A DNA stretch of 6,723 bases. Origin: Sphingobacteriia bacterium. Lineage in GTDB: Bacteria; Bacteroidota; Bacteroidia; Chitinophagales; Chitinophagaceae. The stretch covers positions 1-6,723 of the forward strand of contig RDYY01000091.1 in the NCBI GenBank assembly GCA_004293505.1, given 5' to 3'. Of this stretch, positions 1 to 6,707 are shown piece after piece; position 1 is the stretch's first letter, and every line of letters starts with the position of its first letter. The notes beneath the pieces are model-generated. The model saw only the letters and a list, made by a program, of their open reading frames with translations, had not been told where the DNA came from and searched no databases. Made by a program: the position numbers and the translations under genes.

Positions 1-1035
1 GAGATCCGTTTTGGTTTGGGGGGATTAAAGGGCGTGGGCGAAATGGCCATTGATAACCTGATTACCGAGCGCAAACAAAATGGACCTTATGCCGATGTCT
101 TTGATTTTGTCAAGCGGGCCTTGCCACGGGCCATGAATAAAAAATCCATGGAGAGCCTGGCATACTCAGGTGCTTTTGATTGCTTCCCTGCCCTGCACCG
201 GGCCCAATATTTTCACACCGCCGAGGGGGAAAGACAGTCGGGGTTAGAAAAAATCATGGGCTATGGGCAAGTACACCAAAGCCTTTCGCAGGGTACCAGC
301 AATACCTTGTTTGGCGACCTGCCCATGGCCATGCACGTGCCCCCATGTGAACCATGGACCCTGACCGAATTGTTGGAGCATGAAAAAGACGTGACGGGCA
401 TGTTCATGAGTGGCCACCCCTTGGACCATTTTAAATTTGAACTGACGCATTATGGCCTGACCAAATTGCAAGATTTCAACGAGATAAAAGATTCCCAAGA
501 AGCGGCCAAAGCCACGGGGGGCAAGTTTTTCAGGCTGGCGGGCTTGGTCATTGATGTGCAGCACCGGGTAACCAAAATGGGCAAAAATTTTGGGGTCTTG
601 GTCATTGAAGATTTTTCGGGCAAGTCCGAATTCATGCTTTGGAGCGAAGACTACATCAAGTTCCAAAACTATTTGCTGAAAGGAAAAAACATAGTCCTCT
701 ACGGGCTGTTCCAACAAAGGTTTCGGAATGCCGAACAGTTTGAATTCAAGATTCAATCGGTTTCCTTGCTGGAATCCCTGAAACAACAAATGACCCGCAG
801 CATCGAAATCAGTTTGCACCCCGCTTCCGTTCATCCAGAAATGTTGGCTTTTTTAGAACAGAATATCCGAAATTACCCAGGCAAGTCCAGCCTCCGTTTT
901 CAAGTCTATGATCCCCGGGAAGAACTTCGCGTGCAATTGTTCAGTGTAGAGAAATGTGTGCAGATGAACGATGAACTGGTGAACTACCTGGTCAACAACC
1001 AAGACTTGGAACTACGGGTAGGATTGGTCGGTTAA
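1..1035 (+). CDS. dnaE: DNA polymerase III subunit alpha, C-terminal part (partial, 5' end outside window)
   Basis: This is the catalytic subunit of the replicative DNA polymerase; only its last 344 residues are in the window. The frame is open from base 1, so the true start lies upstream. Visible in order: a helix-hairpin-helix segment (about residues 3-40, with FGLGGLKGVGE), the linker pattern YGQ...Q...LFG (about 88-105), the family-typical EKDVTGMFMSGHPLD (about 128-142), and an OB-fold (about 175-255) that in this family binds single-stranded DNA. A C-terminal region of about 90 residues follows; in the family this part contacts the clamp and the tau subunit. The polymerase active site and PHP domain are not in the window. 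The reading frame is intact to the TAA stop. A membrane-protein gene starts nine bases later, with no terminator between, so read-through is likely. Identification is firm from the conserved C-terminal motifs; assignment to DnaE rather than PolC rests on domain order. Confidence 0.96.
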   Translation, partial: EIRFGLGGLKGVGEMAIDNLITERKQNGPYADVFDFVKRALPRAMNKKSMESLAYSGAFDCFPALHRAQYFHTAEGERQSGLEKIMGYGQVHQSLSQGTSNTLFGDLPMAMHVPPCEPWTLTELLEHEKDVTGMFMSGHPLDHFKFELTHYGLTKLQDFNEIKDSQEAAKATGGKFFRLAGLVIDVQHRVTKMGKNFGVLVIEDFSGKSEFMLWSEDYIKFQNYLLKGKNIVLYGLFQQRFRNAEQFEFKIQSVSLLESLKQQMTRSIEISLHPASVHPEMLAFLEQNIRNYPGKSSLRFQVYDPREELRVQLFSVEKCVQMNDELVNYLVNNQDLELRVGLVG

Positions 1036-1044
1036 AACCTACAC

Positions 1045-2310
1045 ATGAACAAAACTGCAGAGATCAAAGGCGTTCGCATTGAGTTGGTGGATGCTTTGCG
1101 GGGCGTTGCCCTTTTGGGAATTGTGATTGTTCACATGAGCCAATGGTATTTGGCTGCAGGCGTGCCCCAGTCGGTCTTTGATGGCCACCAAGATATTTTG
1201 GCGCGGATATTTACCACCTTGTCGGATTTGTTTTTGTCCGGAAAGTTTTATGCCATTTTCTCTTTTCTTTTTGGGTTGAGTTTTTACTTGCAATTTGAAG
1301 GCCTCTCCCAAAAGTCCAACCATCCTTATCTGGTCTATGCCTGGCGCTTGGTACTCATGGGCTGCATCGGCCTGGGACACCATTTGCTGTGGCGCGGAGA
1401 CATCCTCTCCATTTATGCGCCTTTGGGTTTTCTTTTGTTGCCAGCCAGGTTATTGAGCAACCGTTGGCTGTGGATATTGGGCTTGGTCTTTGCCTTGGCG
1501 CTGCCCCCCAAAATATTTCAAGCGGTAGATTATTTGATGCCCAAAACAGAGCAGCCCAAAACACCCAATGGTACAGCGCAAGCCCCTCCAGCTGCACCTT
1601 TTGATTGGGAAACCGAAGCCCGTCAATACTATGCCATTGTCATGGGGCATTCTTGGAAAGCTTTGGTCAAAGACAATGCCACCCACTTGGATGCTAAGTT
1701 TCAATTTCAAGTAGAGAGTGGTCGCATTTATGTCACTTATGGGTTCTTTTTGTTGGGTTTGTTGGCGGGCCGAAAAGGAAGACTGGCAGAGGCCCACACC
1801 TACCGCAAAGAAGTCATGAGCACTTTTAAAAATGCTTTGGTGGTGGTCATCACTTGTTTCTTAATAGGCATCTCCATCATTGGGGCCAACTCCTTTTTTA
1901 AATTGAATTGGGAAAACAACCCTGTCATCGGGTGGCTTTTTGGTTGGATCAACGATGCTTACAACGCTTCCTTGGTGGTGACCATGATCACAGGTTTCAC
2001 CATGCTCTTGGCCATTACCCAGCGCAAAAATGTGGTGGCGGGTTTTGCTGCCATTGGTAAAATGGCTTTGACCACTTATTTGACCCAAACCTTGGTGGGC
2101 TTGTTGATTTTTTATGGCGTAGGTCTGGGGTATTTTGGCAAGACCTCCCCTGCCCTCAACTGGGTTTTTGCCGGCATCTTGTTTTGGCTTCAAATCTTGG
2201 CCAGTCAGTGGTGGCTCAAACGCTTTAATTATGGCCCGGTGGAATGGCTGTGGCGTTCTGCCACTTTTTTCAAAGCCTATCCTTTTCGGCGCAAGTCCAG
2301 TGAAAACTGA
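1045..2310 (+). CDS. DUF418 (YeiB-like) polytopic membrane protein
   Basis: A 421-residue inner-membrane protein of unknown biochemical role. The N-terminus carries the family hallmark DALRG (residues 16-20) just before a first membrane helix (about 20-36). The C-terminal third is the DUF418 domain: the ALTTYLTQT segment (341-349), a membrane helix, and the closing signature GPVEWLWRSATF (397-408). About eight to ten hydrophobic segments are visible, roughly at 20-36, 67-83, 97-115, 118-134, 140-156, 228-242, 263-282, 307-324, 341-361 and 370-390. A soluble loop (about 165-227) includes a short Pro/Ala-rich stretch. DUF418 proteins are distantly related to acyltransferase-like membrane families and are often suggested to be transporters, but no substrate is established. 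The ATG lies nine bases after the dnaE stop, with no room for its own promoter outside dnaE, so co-transcription with dnaE is likely. Family call is strong; function is unknown. Confidence 0.9.
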   Translation: MNKTAEIKGVRIELVDALRGVALLGIVIVHMSQWYLAAGVPQSVFDGHQDILARIFTTLSDLFLSGKFYAIFSFLFGLSFYLQFEGLSQKSNHPYLVYAWRLVLMGCIGLGHHLLWRGDILSIYAPLGFLLLPARLLSNRWLWILGLVFALALPPKIFQAVDYLMPKTEQPKTPNGTAQAPPAAPFDWETEARQYYAIVMGHSWKALVKDNATHLDAKFQFQVESGRIYVTYGFFLLGLLAGRKGRLAEAHTYRKEVMSTFKNALVVVITCFLIGISIIGANSFFKLNWENNPVIGWLFGWINDAYNASLVVTMITGFTMLLAITQRKNVVAGFAAIGKMALTTYLTQTLVGLLIFYGVGLGYFGKTSPALNWVFAGILFWLQILASQWWLKRFNYGPVEWLWRSATFFKAYPFRRKSSEN

Positions 2311-2336
2311 CCATTTGGCAGCGGTCTGACAATTGC

Positions 2337-2362
2337 GACTTCCCACAACAGGTGGATAAGTC
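2337..2362. repeat. Imperfect inverted repeat (hairpin) upstream of the trxA promoter
   Basis: The outer arms GACTT (2337-2341) and AAGTC (2358-2362) pair, as do the inner arms CCAC (2343-2346) and GTGG (2352-2355), leaving a five-base loop. One base on the left and two on the right are unpaired between the stems. It lies 26 bp after the DUF418 stop and ends 27 bp before the trxA -7 box. No T-run follows, so it is not a canonical intrinsic terminator. It could be a weak or factor-assisted 3' end for the upstream transcript, an mRNA 3'-end stabiliser, an operator, or chance. Confidence 0.3.
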
Positions 2363-2389
2363 AAAACCGCAGTAAAAATGCTGTGGCCG

Positions 2390-2397
2390 TAAATTTG
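2390..2397 (+). promoter_or_regulatory. Bacteroidota -7 promoter box for trxA
   Basis: TAAATTTG is an exact match to the Bacteroidota primary-sigma -7 consensus TAnnTTTG. It would place the transcript start near 2402-2404, giving a leader of about 24 bases before the trxA ATG at 2427. The leader is A-rich and has no Shine-Dalgarno sequence, as is usual for this phylum. I do not see a convincing -33 TTG at the expected distance of about 19-21 bp upstream. The call therefore rests on the -7 box and its position. Confidence 0.6.
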
Positions 2398-2426
2398 TAC
2401 TCTTCACATCATTAAAACAAAATATC

Positions 2427-2744
2427 ATGGCTTTAGAATTAACCGACTCGAATTTTCAGACCGAAGTACTGAACAGCGATAAATTGACCGTAGTAGATTT
2501 CTGGGCAGAATGGTGTGGACCCTGCCGTGCCATTGGACCCGTTATTGAAGAACTGTCCAAGGACTATGCTGGTAAAGTAAACGTAGGCAAGGTAAATGTG
2601 GACCAAAACCCCAACCTGAGTGTCAACTATGGCATTACCTCTATCCCTGCCATCCTCTTCATCAAAGGTGGCCAAATCGTGGACAAACAAATTGGCGCTG
2701 TGCCCAAATCTGTTTTGGACAAGAAGATCCAATCCTTGATGTAA
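2427..2744 (+). CDS. trxA: Thioredoxin
   Basis: A 105-residue cytoplasmic thioredoxin that reduces protein disulfides, itself kept reduced by thioredoxin reductase. The whole protein is one thioredoxin fold of standard length. The active site WCGPC is at residues 29-33, with both redox cysteines (C30, C33) present. The buried acid D24 precedes it in VVDFWAEWC, and the cis-proline is P74 in TSIPA. There is no signal peptide, which separates it from the secreted or lipoprotein thioredoxin-like proteins common in Bacteroidota. The ATG at 2427 gives the expected N-terminus and follows a perfect -7 box by about 30 bases. A strong hairpin terminator follows the stop, so the gene probably forms a single-gene transcript, with possible read-through from dnaE and the DUF418 gene. 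Nothing is unusual in the protein itself. Confidence 0.97.
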   Translation: MALELTDSNFQTEVLNSDKLTVVDFWAEWCGPCRAIGPVIEELSKDYAGKVNVGKVNVDQNPNLSVNYGITSIPAILFIKGGQIVDKQIGAVPKSVLDKKIQSLM

Positions 2745-2767
2745 TCATGCCACTACATACTTTGTTC

Positions 2768-2792
2768 AAAGCCCGCCTTGTGCGGGCTTTTT
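2768..2792 (+). terminator. Intrinsic terminator after trxA
   Basis: A perfect 9-bp stem, AAAGCCCGC (2768-2776) with GCGGGCTTT (2782-2790), closes on a 5-base loop. The T-run extends two bases past the stem, to 2792. It begins 23 bases after the trxA stop, on the coding strand. It separates trxA from the nucleoside transporter gene, which therefore needs its own promoter. Confidence 0.9.
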
Positions 2793-2822
2793 GCATTAGA
2801 ACGGCATATTTACTTATCTTTC
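2790..2822 (+). promoter_or_regulatory. Candidate Bacteroidota promoter for the nucleoside transporter gene
   Basis: A -33-like TTTG (2790-2793) lies 21 bp upstream of TATCTTTC (2815-2822), which matches the -7 consensus TAnnTTTG at every fixed base except the last. The predicted transcript start is near 2827-2829, about 22 bases before the ATG at 2851. The -33 element overlaps the T-run of the trxA terminator, so one short segment would end one transcript and help begin the next. Since the terminator isolates this gene from trxA, a promoter is expected here. Confidence 0.5.
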
Positions 2823-2850
2823 AGGCCTCACCATTACCAGCTGCCACCGC

Positions 2851-4080
2851 ATGGATAAATTTCAGGGCTTATTGGGCATAGTGCTCATTTTGGGTATTGC
2901 CTTTTTGTTTTCCAACAACAAAAGAAAAATCAATTACAGACTGGTTTTCAGTGGCATGCTCTTGCAAGTAATGATTGCCGTCTTGGTGTTAAAAGTGCCC
3001 CCGGTTACCCGCTTTTTTCAACTGCTGGGCCACGGCATGGAAAAAATTGAGCAGTTTGCCCGCGAAGGGGTGGCTTTTGTGTACCGAGGCATCATGGTGA
3101 ACGCACCCGATGGGGTCAAGGATTTTGGCCAGGGCGGATTTGTGTTTGCCTTTAGCGTTACCGCTACCATTATTTTGGTTTGTGTGTTGGTGGCCATCCT
3201 CTACCATTTTGGGGTCATGCAGTTCATTGTTTCCATCATTGCCAAAGCCATGAATTTTGTGATGCGCGTCAGCGGTGCCGAAGCTTTGAGCAATGTGGCC
3301 AGTGCTTTTGTGGGTCAAGTAGAGGCCCAAGTCATGATTCGGCCATATTTGGCCAGCATGACCAAGAGTGAACTCTTGGCCAGCATGAGTGGAAGCTTGG
3401 CTTGTATTGCAGGGGGTATTTTGATTGTCTATGCCAACATGGGCGCCAAAGCAGAATACTTGCTCACGGCCAGCCTCATGGCCGCTCCGGGCGCCCTGGT
3501 GATCTCTAAAATTGTCTTCCCCGAAACCGAAGAATCCCAAACCATGGGCAAGGTAAAACTGGAAGTGAAAAGCCCCTATTCCAACATCATCGACGCTATT
3601 TCTCATGGTGCCAGCGATGGCATGAAAATAGCCATGAACGTCATTGCCATGTTGATCGGCTTCATTGCCCTGATTGCCTTCCTGAACTGGGGCTTGGGAA
3701 AAATCATTCCTGGCATTACCTTGGATTGGGTCTTTGGAAAAATGTTTTACCCCATGACTTGGGCCATGGGCGTGCCCACCGTTGACATTGCCAATGCGGC
3801 CACATTGTTGGGACAAAAACTCACCATCAACGAATTTGTGGCCTTCAACAACCTCACCACCAAAACTGTTCCCATTGTAAGTGAAAAAGGCCTGCTCATT
3901 GTGAGCATTGCCATTTGTGGCTTTGCCAATTTCAGCAGCGTGGGCATGCAAATTGGGGGCATTGGTGAATTGGCCCCTTCTCGCCGGGCCGATTTGGCCA
4001 AGCTGGGCCTCAAAGCCCTGCTCTGTGGAACCCTGGCTTCTTATTTGTCTGCAACCATTGCGGGTATTTTGATGTTTTAA
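2851..4080 (+). CDS. Concentrative nucleoside transporter (CNT family, NupC-like)
   Basis: A 409-residue inner-membrane symporter that imports nucleosides using a Na+ or H+ gradient. Length and motif order match the CNT family, including Vibrio cholerae vcCNT. The first-half substrate motif is GQVEAQ (155-160), followed by MIRPYLASMTKSEL and the LTASLMAAPGAL segment (205-216). The second half has NEFVAF (327-332) and CGFANFSSVGMQIGGIG (356-372). By spacing, E328, N360 and S363 correspond to the ribose-binding Glu332, Asn368 and Ser371 of vcCNT and are all present. Q156 and E158 match the nucleobase-binding Gln154 and Glu156, but the residue between them is Val rather than the usual Thr or Ser, and the usual Pro at 160 is Gln. 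Membrane segments are visible near 5-21, 31-49, 96-118, 121-138, 177-195, 203-222, 262-282, 346-370 and 386-407. Family assignment is firm; substrate preference and coupling ion cannot be read. Confidence 0.93.
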   Translation: MDKFQGLLGIVLILGIAFLFSNNKRKINYRLVFSGMLLQVMIAVLVLKVPPVTRFFQLLGHGMEKIEQFAREGVAFVYRGIMVNAPDGVKDFGQGGFVFAFSVTATIILVCVLVAILYHFGVMQFIVSIIAKAMNFVMRVSGAEALSNVASAFVGQVEAQVMIRPYLASMTKSELLASMSGSLACIAGGILIVYANMGAKAEYLLTASLMAAPGALVISKIVFPETEESQTMGKVKLEVKSPYSNIIDAISHGASDGMKIAMNVIAMLIGFIALIAFLNWGLGKIIPGITLDWVFGKMFYPMTWAMGVPTVDIANAATLLGQKLTINEFVAFNNLTTKTVPIVSEKGLLIVSIAICGFANFSSVGMQIGGIGELAPSRRADLAKLGLKALLCGTLASYLSATIAGILMF

Positions 4081-4096
4081 AGGCGGGTATTGTCCC

Positions 4097-4104
4097 TAAT
4101 TTTG
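4097..4104 (+). promoter_or_regulatory. Bacteroidota -7 promoter box for mqnE
   Basis: TAATTTTG matches TAnnTTTG exactly. It lies 17 bp after the transporter stop and 14 bp before the mqnE ATG. The nearest upstream TTTG (4068-4071, inside the transporter gene) is 25 bp away, longer than the usual spacing, so the -33 element is doubtful. The predicted start near 4109-4111 would give a leader of only about 8-10 bases. No terminator separates mqnE from the transporter gene, so read-through is an alternative source of transcript. Confidence 0.5.
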
Positions 4105-4118
4105 CACAAATTTTATCC

Positions 4119-5273
4119 ATGAGCGCTTTTGAGGCTGTTGCCGCTGTTGTATCCAAAGAAAAAAACCTTTCCCTCCGCACCATTGGTGAAAAAATATTGT
4201 CGGCCCAAAGACTGACCCAAGAAGAAGGTATTTTGTTGTTCGAGCAAGGGTCGCTCAGCTATTTGGGCATGTTGGCCAACCACGTCCGAGAAACAAAGCA
4301 CGGCCACAAAACCTATTTCAACCGCAATTTTCACATTGAGCCCACCAATGTCTGCGTGTTCTCTTGTGCTTTTTGTGCTTATTCCAAACTCTATGCCCAC
4401 CGCGAAGAAGGTTGGGAATTGAGCATCGAGCAAATGATGCACATCGTCAAAAGCTACGATGGCAAACCCGTGACCGAAGTGCACATTGTGGGTGGCGTTC
4501 ACCCCAAGATGAACATGGACTTTTTCTTGGAACTGTTGCGCAGCATCAAAGCCCACCGCCCCGAATTACACGTAAAAGCCTTTACCCCGGTTGAATTGGA
4601 CTACATGTTCCGCAAAGCCAAAGTAAGTGTGGAAGATGGCATGCGCATGGCACAGGAAGCGGGATTGGATTCCTTGCCCGGTGGTGGGGCCGAGATTTTC
4701 CACCCCGAGATCCGCGAACAAATTGCCGCCGATAAAGTAAACGCTGATGGTTGGTTGGCCATTCACCGCGCAGCCCACCAATTGGGCATGCACAGCAATG
4801 CCACCCTGCTCTATGGCCACATTGAAAAATTTTGGCACCGCATCGACCACATGGAACGCTTGCGCCAATTGCAAGACGAGACCGGTGGCTTCAATACTTT
4901 CATTCCTTTAAAGTTCCGCAACAAAGACAATGACATGAGCCATGTGCCCGAGTCCACGGTCATTGAAGACATGAAAATGTATGCGGTGTCTCGGCTTTAC
5001 ATGGACAATTTCCCCCACCTAAAAGCCTACTGGCCCATGTTGGGCAGGCAAAGTGCGCAATTGGCTTTGTCTTTTGGGGTCAACGACATTGACGGCACCA
5101 TTGACGACACCACCAAGATCTATTCCATGGCGGGCAGCGAAGAACAAAGCCCCAGTTTGACCACAGAAGAATTGGTGCACATGATTCGCCAAGTGCGGCG
5201 CTTGCCCGTTGAAAGAGGAACCCTCTACAACGAAATCAAAGTGTACGAAGAACCCGCTTTAGCACTCGCTTAA
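4119..5273 (+). CDS. mqnE: Aminodeoxyfutalosine synthase, radical SAM enzyme of menaquinone biosynthesis
   Basis: MqnE joins the adenosyl radical from SAM to 3-[(1-carboxyvinyl)oxy]benzoate, forming aminodeoxyfutalosine in the futalosine route to menaquinone. The 384-residue protein has the radical-SAM cluster motif CX3CX2C at C79, C83 and C86, inside the family-typical context [17 protein letters not shown]. Further markers are VHIVGGVHP (121-129), [10 protein letters not shown] (154-163), the [10 protein letters not shown] block (185-194), SNATLLYGH (226-234), [14 protein letters not shown] (251-264) and [13 protein letters not shown] (297-309). The PGGGAEIF version and the overall pattern favour MqnE over the related cyclase MqnC, which forms part of the same pathway. 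The ATG at 4119 leaves a normal short N-terminal helical lead-in. No other mqn gene is in the window, which is common because these genes are often scattered. The 3' end overlaps convergent sdaA by 15 bp. Confidence 0.93.
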   Translation: MSAFEAVAAVVSKEKNLSLRTIGEKILSAQRLTQEEGILLFEQGSLSYLGMLANHVRETKHGHKTYFNRNFHIEPTNVCVFSCAFCAYSKLYAHREEGWELSIEQMMHIVKSYDGKPVTEVHIVGGVHPKMNMDFFLELLRSIKAHRPELHVKAFTPVELDYMFRKAKVSVEDGMRMAQEAGLDSLPGGGAEIFHPEIREQIAADKVNADGWLAIHRAAHQLGMHSNATLLYGHIEKFWHRIDHMERLRQLQDETGGFNTFIPLKFRNKDNDMSHVPESTVIEDMKMYAVSRLYMDNFPHLKAYWPMLGRQSAQLALSFGVNDIDGTIDDTTKIYSMAGSEEQSPSLTTEELVHMIRQVRRLPVERGTLYNEIKVYEEPALALA

Positions 5274-6686
5274 TCCCAACGGCACTTGGATGGCCAAGCC
5301 CCCATCGGCAGTCTCCTTGTATTTGCTGTTCATGTCCATGGCGGTATTCCACATGGTGGCAATCACTTTGTCCAAACTGACCACGGCAAAATCGGGTGTG
5401 CTTTGCAAAGCCAATTGAGTAGCCGTAATGGCTTTGATGGCGCCCATGGTGTTGCGTTCAATGCAAGGGATTTGTACCAAACCCCCAATGGGGTCGCAAG
5501 TGAGGCCCAGGTGGTGTTCCATGGCAATTTCTGCTGCCATCAATACTTGGCGTTGGGTGCCGCCCAAACATTCGGTCAGGGCTGCAGCTGCCATGGCGGA
5601 TGACACACCAATTTCTGCTTGGCATCCCCCCATGGCGGCAGAAATAGTAGCTCCTTTTTTAAAGATGCTGCCTATTTCGGATGCGGTCAACAAAAAGCGT
5701 TGGATGTGCTCGGGGTTGTTGCCGCCACAAAAAACAACATAGTAGTGCAAGACGGCAGGAATCACGCCCGCTGCACCATTGGTGGGCGCAGTGACCACGC
5801 GACCAAAACTGGCATTCTCTTCATTTACCGCCAAAGCAAAACAACTCACCCAATCCAAAATATAGGGAAAGCTTTCGCCACCTGCTTTGATGGCGGCCAG
5901 CCATTCCGCATGGTTGTTGTAAACTTGGTTGTTCAAGAGTCTTTTGTTCAAGTCAAAAGCCCTGCGTCGAACACTGAGCCCACCGGGCAATTCGCCCTGG
6001 GTATGACAACCCCGGTAAGTACAATCGCGCATGGCTTCCCAAATTTGCCAAAGGCCTTGCTGGGTCTCGCTTTCGGGGCGCCAAGCCAATTCGTTTTCGG
6101 CTACAATTTCGTGCACGGCCAATCCTGTTTTGCGGCACCAATGCAAGAGGTCATCGGCGGTGTTGATGGGGAAGGGCAATTCCACTGCTTTTTTTACGGT
6201 GGCTTCTCCCCCTTCTTGGGTAATGAATCCGCCCCCAATGGAATAAAAAGTCATGGACTCTTGGCGGCCATCGGCATAAGTAAACAAAAAGCCCATGCCA
6301 TTGGGATGAAAGGGCAAGGACTCTTGGTACAAAAAACACAGATTGGTGTCGGGGTCAAAAGCAATGAGGTGTTCTCCGCCCAGGTTCAGTTGTTTTTCAG
6401 CTTTAACCTGGGCAATTTTTAGGCCGATTTGGTCCACGGGAACCGTTACCGGATCTTCGCCCAAAAAACCCATCAACAAAGCAATATCGGTACCGTGTCC
6501 TTTGCCGGTTTTGGCCAAAGAACCATAAAGCAAAATGGTCAAATGCGCAACAGCTGCCAAGCCTTGGTGGGCTTTGATCTTGTCCAAAGCAGCCAGGGCA
6601 GCGCGCCAAGGACCCAGGGTATGGGAGCTGGAAGGCCCCACCCCTATTTTAAACATATCAAAGACCGAAATAGATTCATGTGGCAT
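5259..6686 (-). CDS. sdaA: L-serine ammonia-lyase (L-serine dehydratase), single-chain iron-sulfur type
   Basis: This cytoplasmic enzyme converts L-serine to pyruvate and ammonia using a [4Fe-4S] cluster, not pyridoxal phosphate. The 475-residue chain has the N-terminal beta-type domain (roughly 1-155, with the hallmark [11 protein letters not shown] at 13-23) fused to the alpha-type catalytic domain (roughly 180-475, with [13 protein letters not shown] at 299-311). Cluster cysteines are C355 (MGGCQAE), C397 (TCDPIGG) and C408 (IPCIE). Their spacing of 42 and 11 residues equals that of C343, C385 and C396 of the Legionella pneumophila enzyme. The last residue, C475, matches the terminal cysteine that folds into the active site there as fourth cluster ligand, the 'tail-in-mouth' arrangement. 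All four are intact. The ATG at 6684-6686 lies just before the conserved [17 protein letters not shown] block. The gene is convergent with mqnE and overlaps its 3' end. Confidence 0.96.
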   Translation of the reverse strand: MPHESISVFDMFKIGVGPSSSHTLGPWRAALAALDKIKAHQGLAAVAHLTILLYGSLAKTGKGHGTDIALLMGFLGEDPVTVPVDQIGLKIAQVKAEKQLNLGGEHLIAFDPDTNLCFLYQESLPFHPNGMGFLFTYADGRQESMTFYSIGGGFITQEGGEATVKKAVELPFPINTADDLLHWCRKTGLAVHEIVAENELAWRPESETQQGLWQIWEAMRDCTYRGCHTQGELPGGLSVRRRAFDLNKRLLNNQVYNNHAEWLAAIKAGGESFPYILDWVSCFALAVNEENASFGRVVTAPTNGAAGVIPAVLHYYVVFCGGNNPEHIQRFLLTASEIGSIFKKGATISAAMGGCQAEIGVSSAMAAAALTECLGGTQRQVLMAAEIAMEHHLGLTCDPIGGLVQIPCIERNTMGAIKAITATQLALQSTPDFAVVSLDKVIATMWNTAMDMNSKYKETADGGLAIQVPLGLSEC

Positions 6687-6690
6687 GGGC

Positions 6691-6698
6691 TAAAGGTA
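6691..6698 (-). promoter_or_regulatory. Candidate -7 promoter box for sdaA
   Basis: Read on the minus strand this is TACCTTTA, which matches TAnnTTTG at all fixed positions but the last. Its downstream edge is only 4 bases from the sdaA ATG, so a start at the normal distance would make the transcript leaderless or begin inside the first codons. It may therefore be a chance match, or translation may begin later. The expected -33 region falls at the window edge and shows no TTG on the minus strand. Confidence 0.25.
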
Positions 6699-6707
6699 CA
6701 ATTTGTA
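6697..6707. repeat. Short inverted repeat upstream of sdaA
   Basis: TACAATTTGTA has perfect 5-bp arms (TACAA and TTGTA) around one central base, 10 bp upstream of the sdaA start and touching the candidate -7 box. Its position would suit a dimeric repressor, but an 11-bp A/T-rich palindrome can easily arise by chance. Confidence 0.2.

Noticed and set aside
244..834. Minus-strand open frame of 196 codons opposite dnaE
   Set aside because: It is antisense to conserved DnaE domains, rich in Phe, Gln and Gly as expected from a shadow frame, and has no supporting signal.
1018..1042. GTAGG and CCTAC arms around the dnaE stop, and the small GGTT/AACC pair inside them
   Set aside because: The stem is only 5 bp with a long loop and no T-run, ending 2 bases before the next ATG. 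Not supportable as a terminator.
2757..2764. ATACTTTG just after the trxA stop as a -7 promoter box
   Set aside because: The TA is one base too close to TTTG for the consensus, and it lies upstream of a strong terminator, so it could not serve the transporter gene well.
2989..3951. Minus-strand open frame of 320 codons opposite the nucleoside transporter gene
   Set aside because: It is the antisense shadow of a well-conserved CNT gene. The predicted protein is full of His, Gly and Asn, has no recognisable motif, and lacks a promoter box.
4119..5273. Possibility that the radical SAM enzyme is MqnC (dehypoxanthine futalosine cyclase)
   Set aside because: The [10 protein letters not shown] block, the [14 protein letters not shown] segment and the [13 protein letters not shown] segment match the MqnE pattern better than MqnC.
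5619..6422. Plus-strand open frame of 267 codons opposite sdaA
   Set aside because: It is fully antisense to intact sdaA, whose catalytic and cluster residues are all conserved. The translated product resembles no family and has no start signal.
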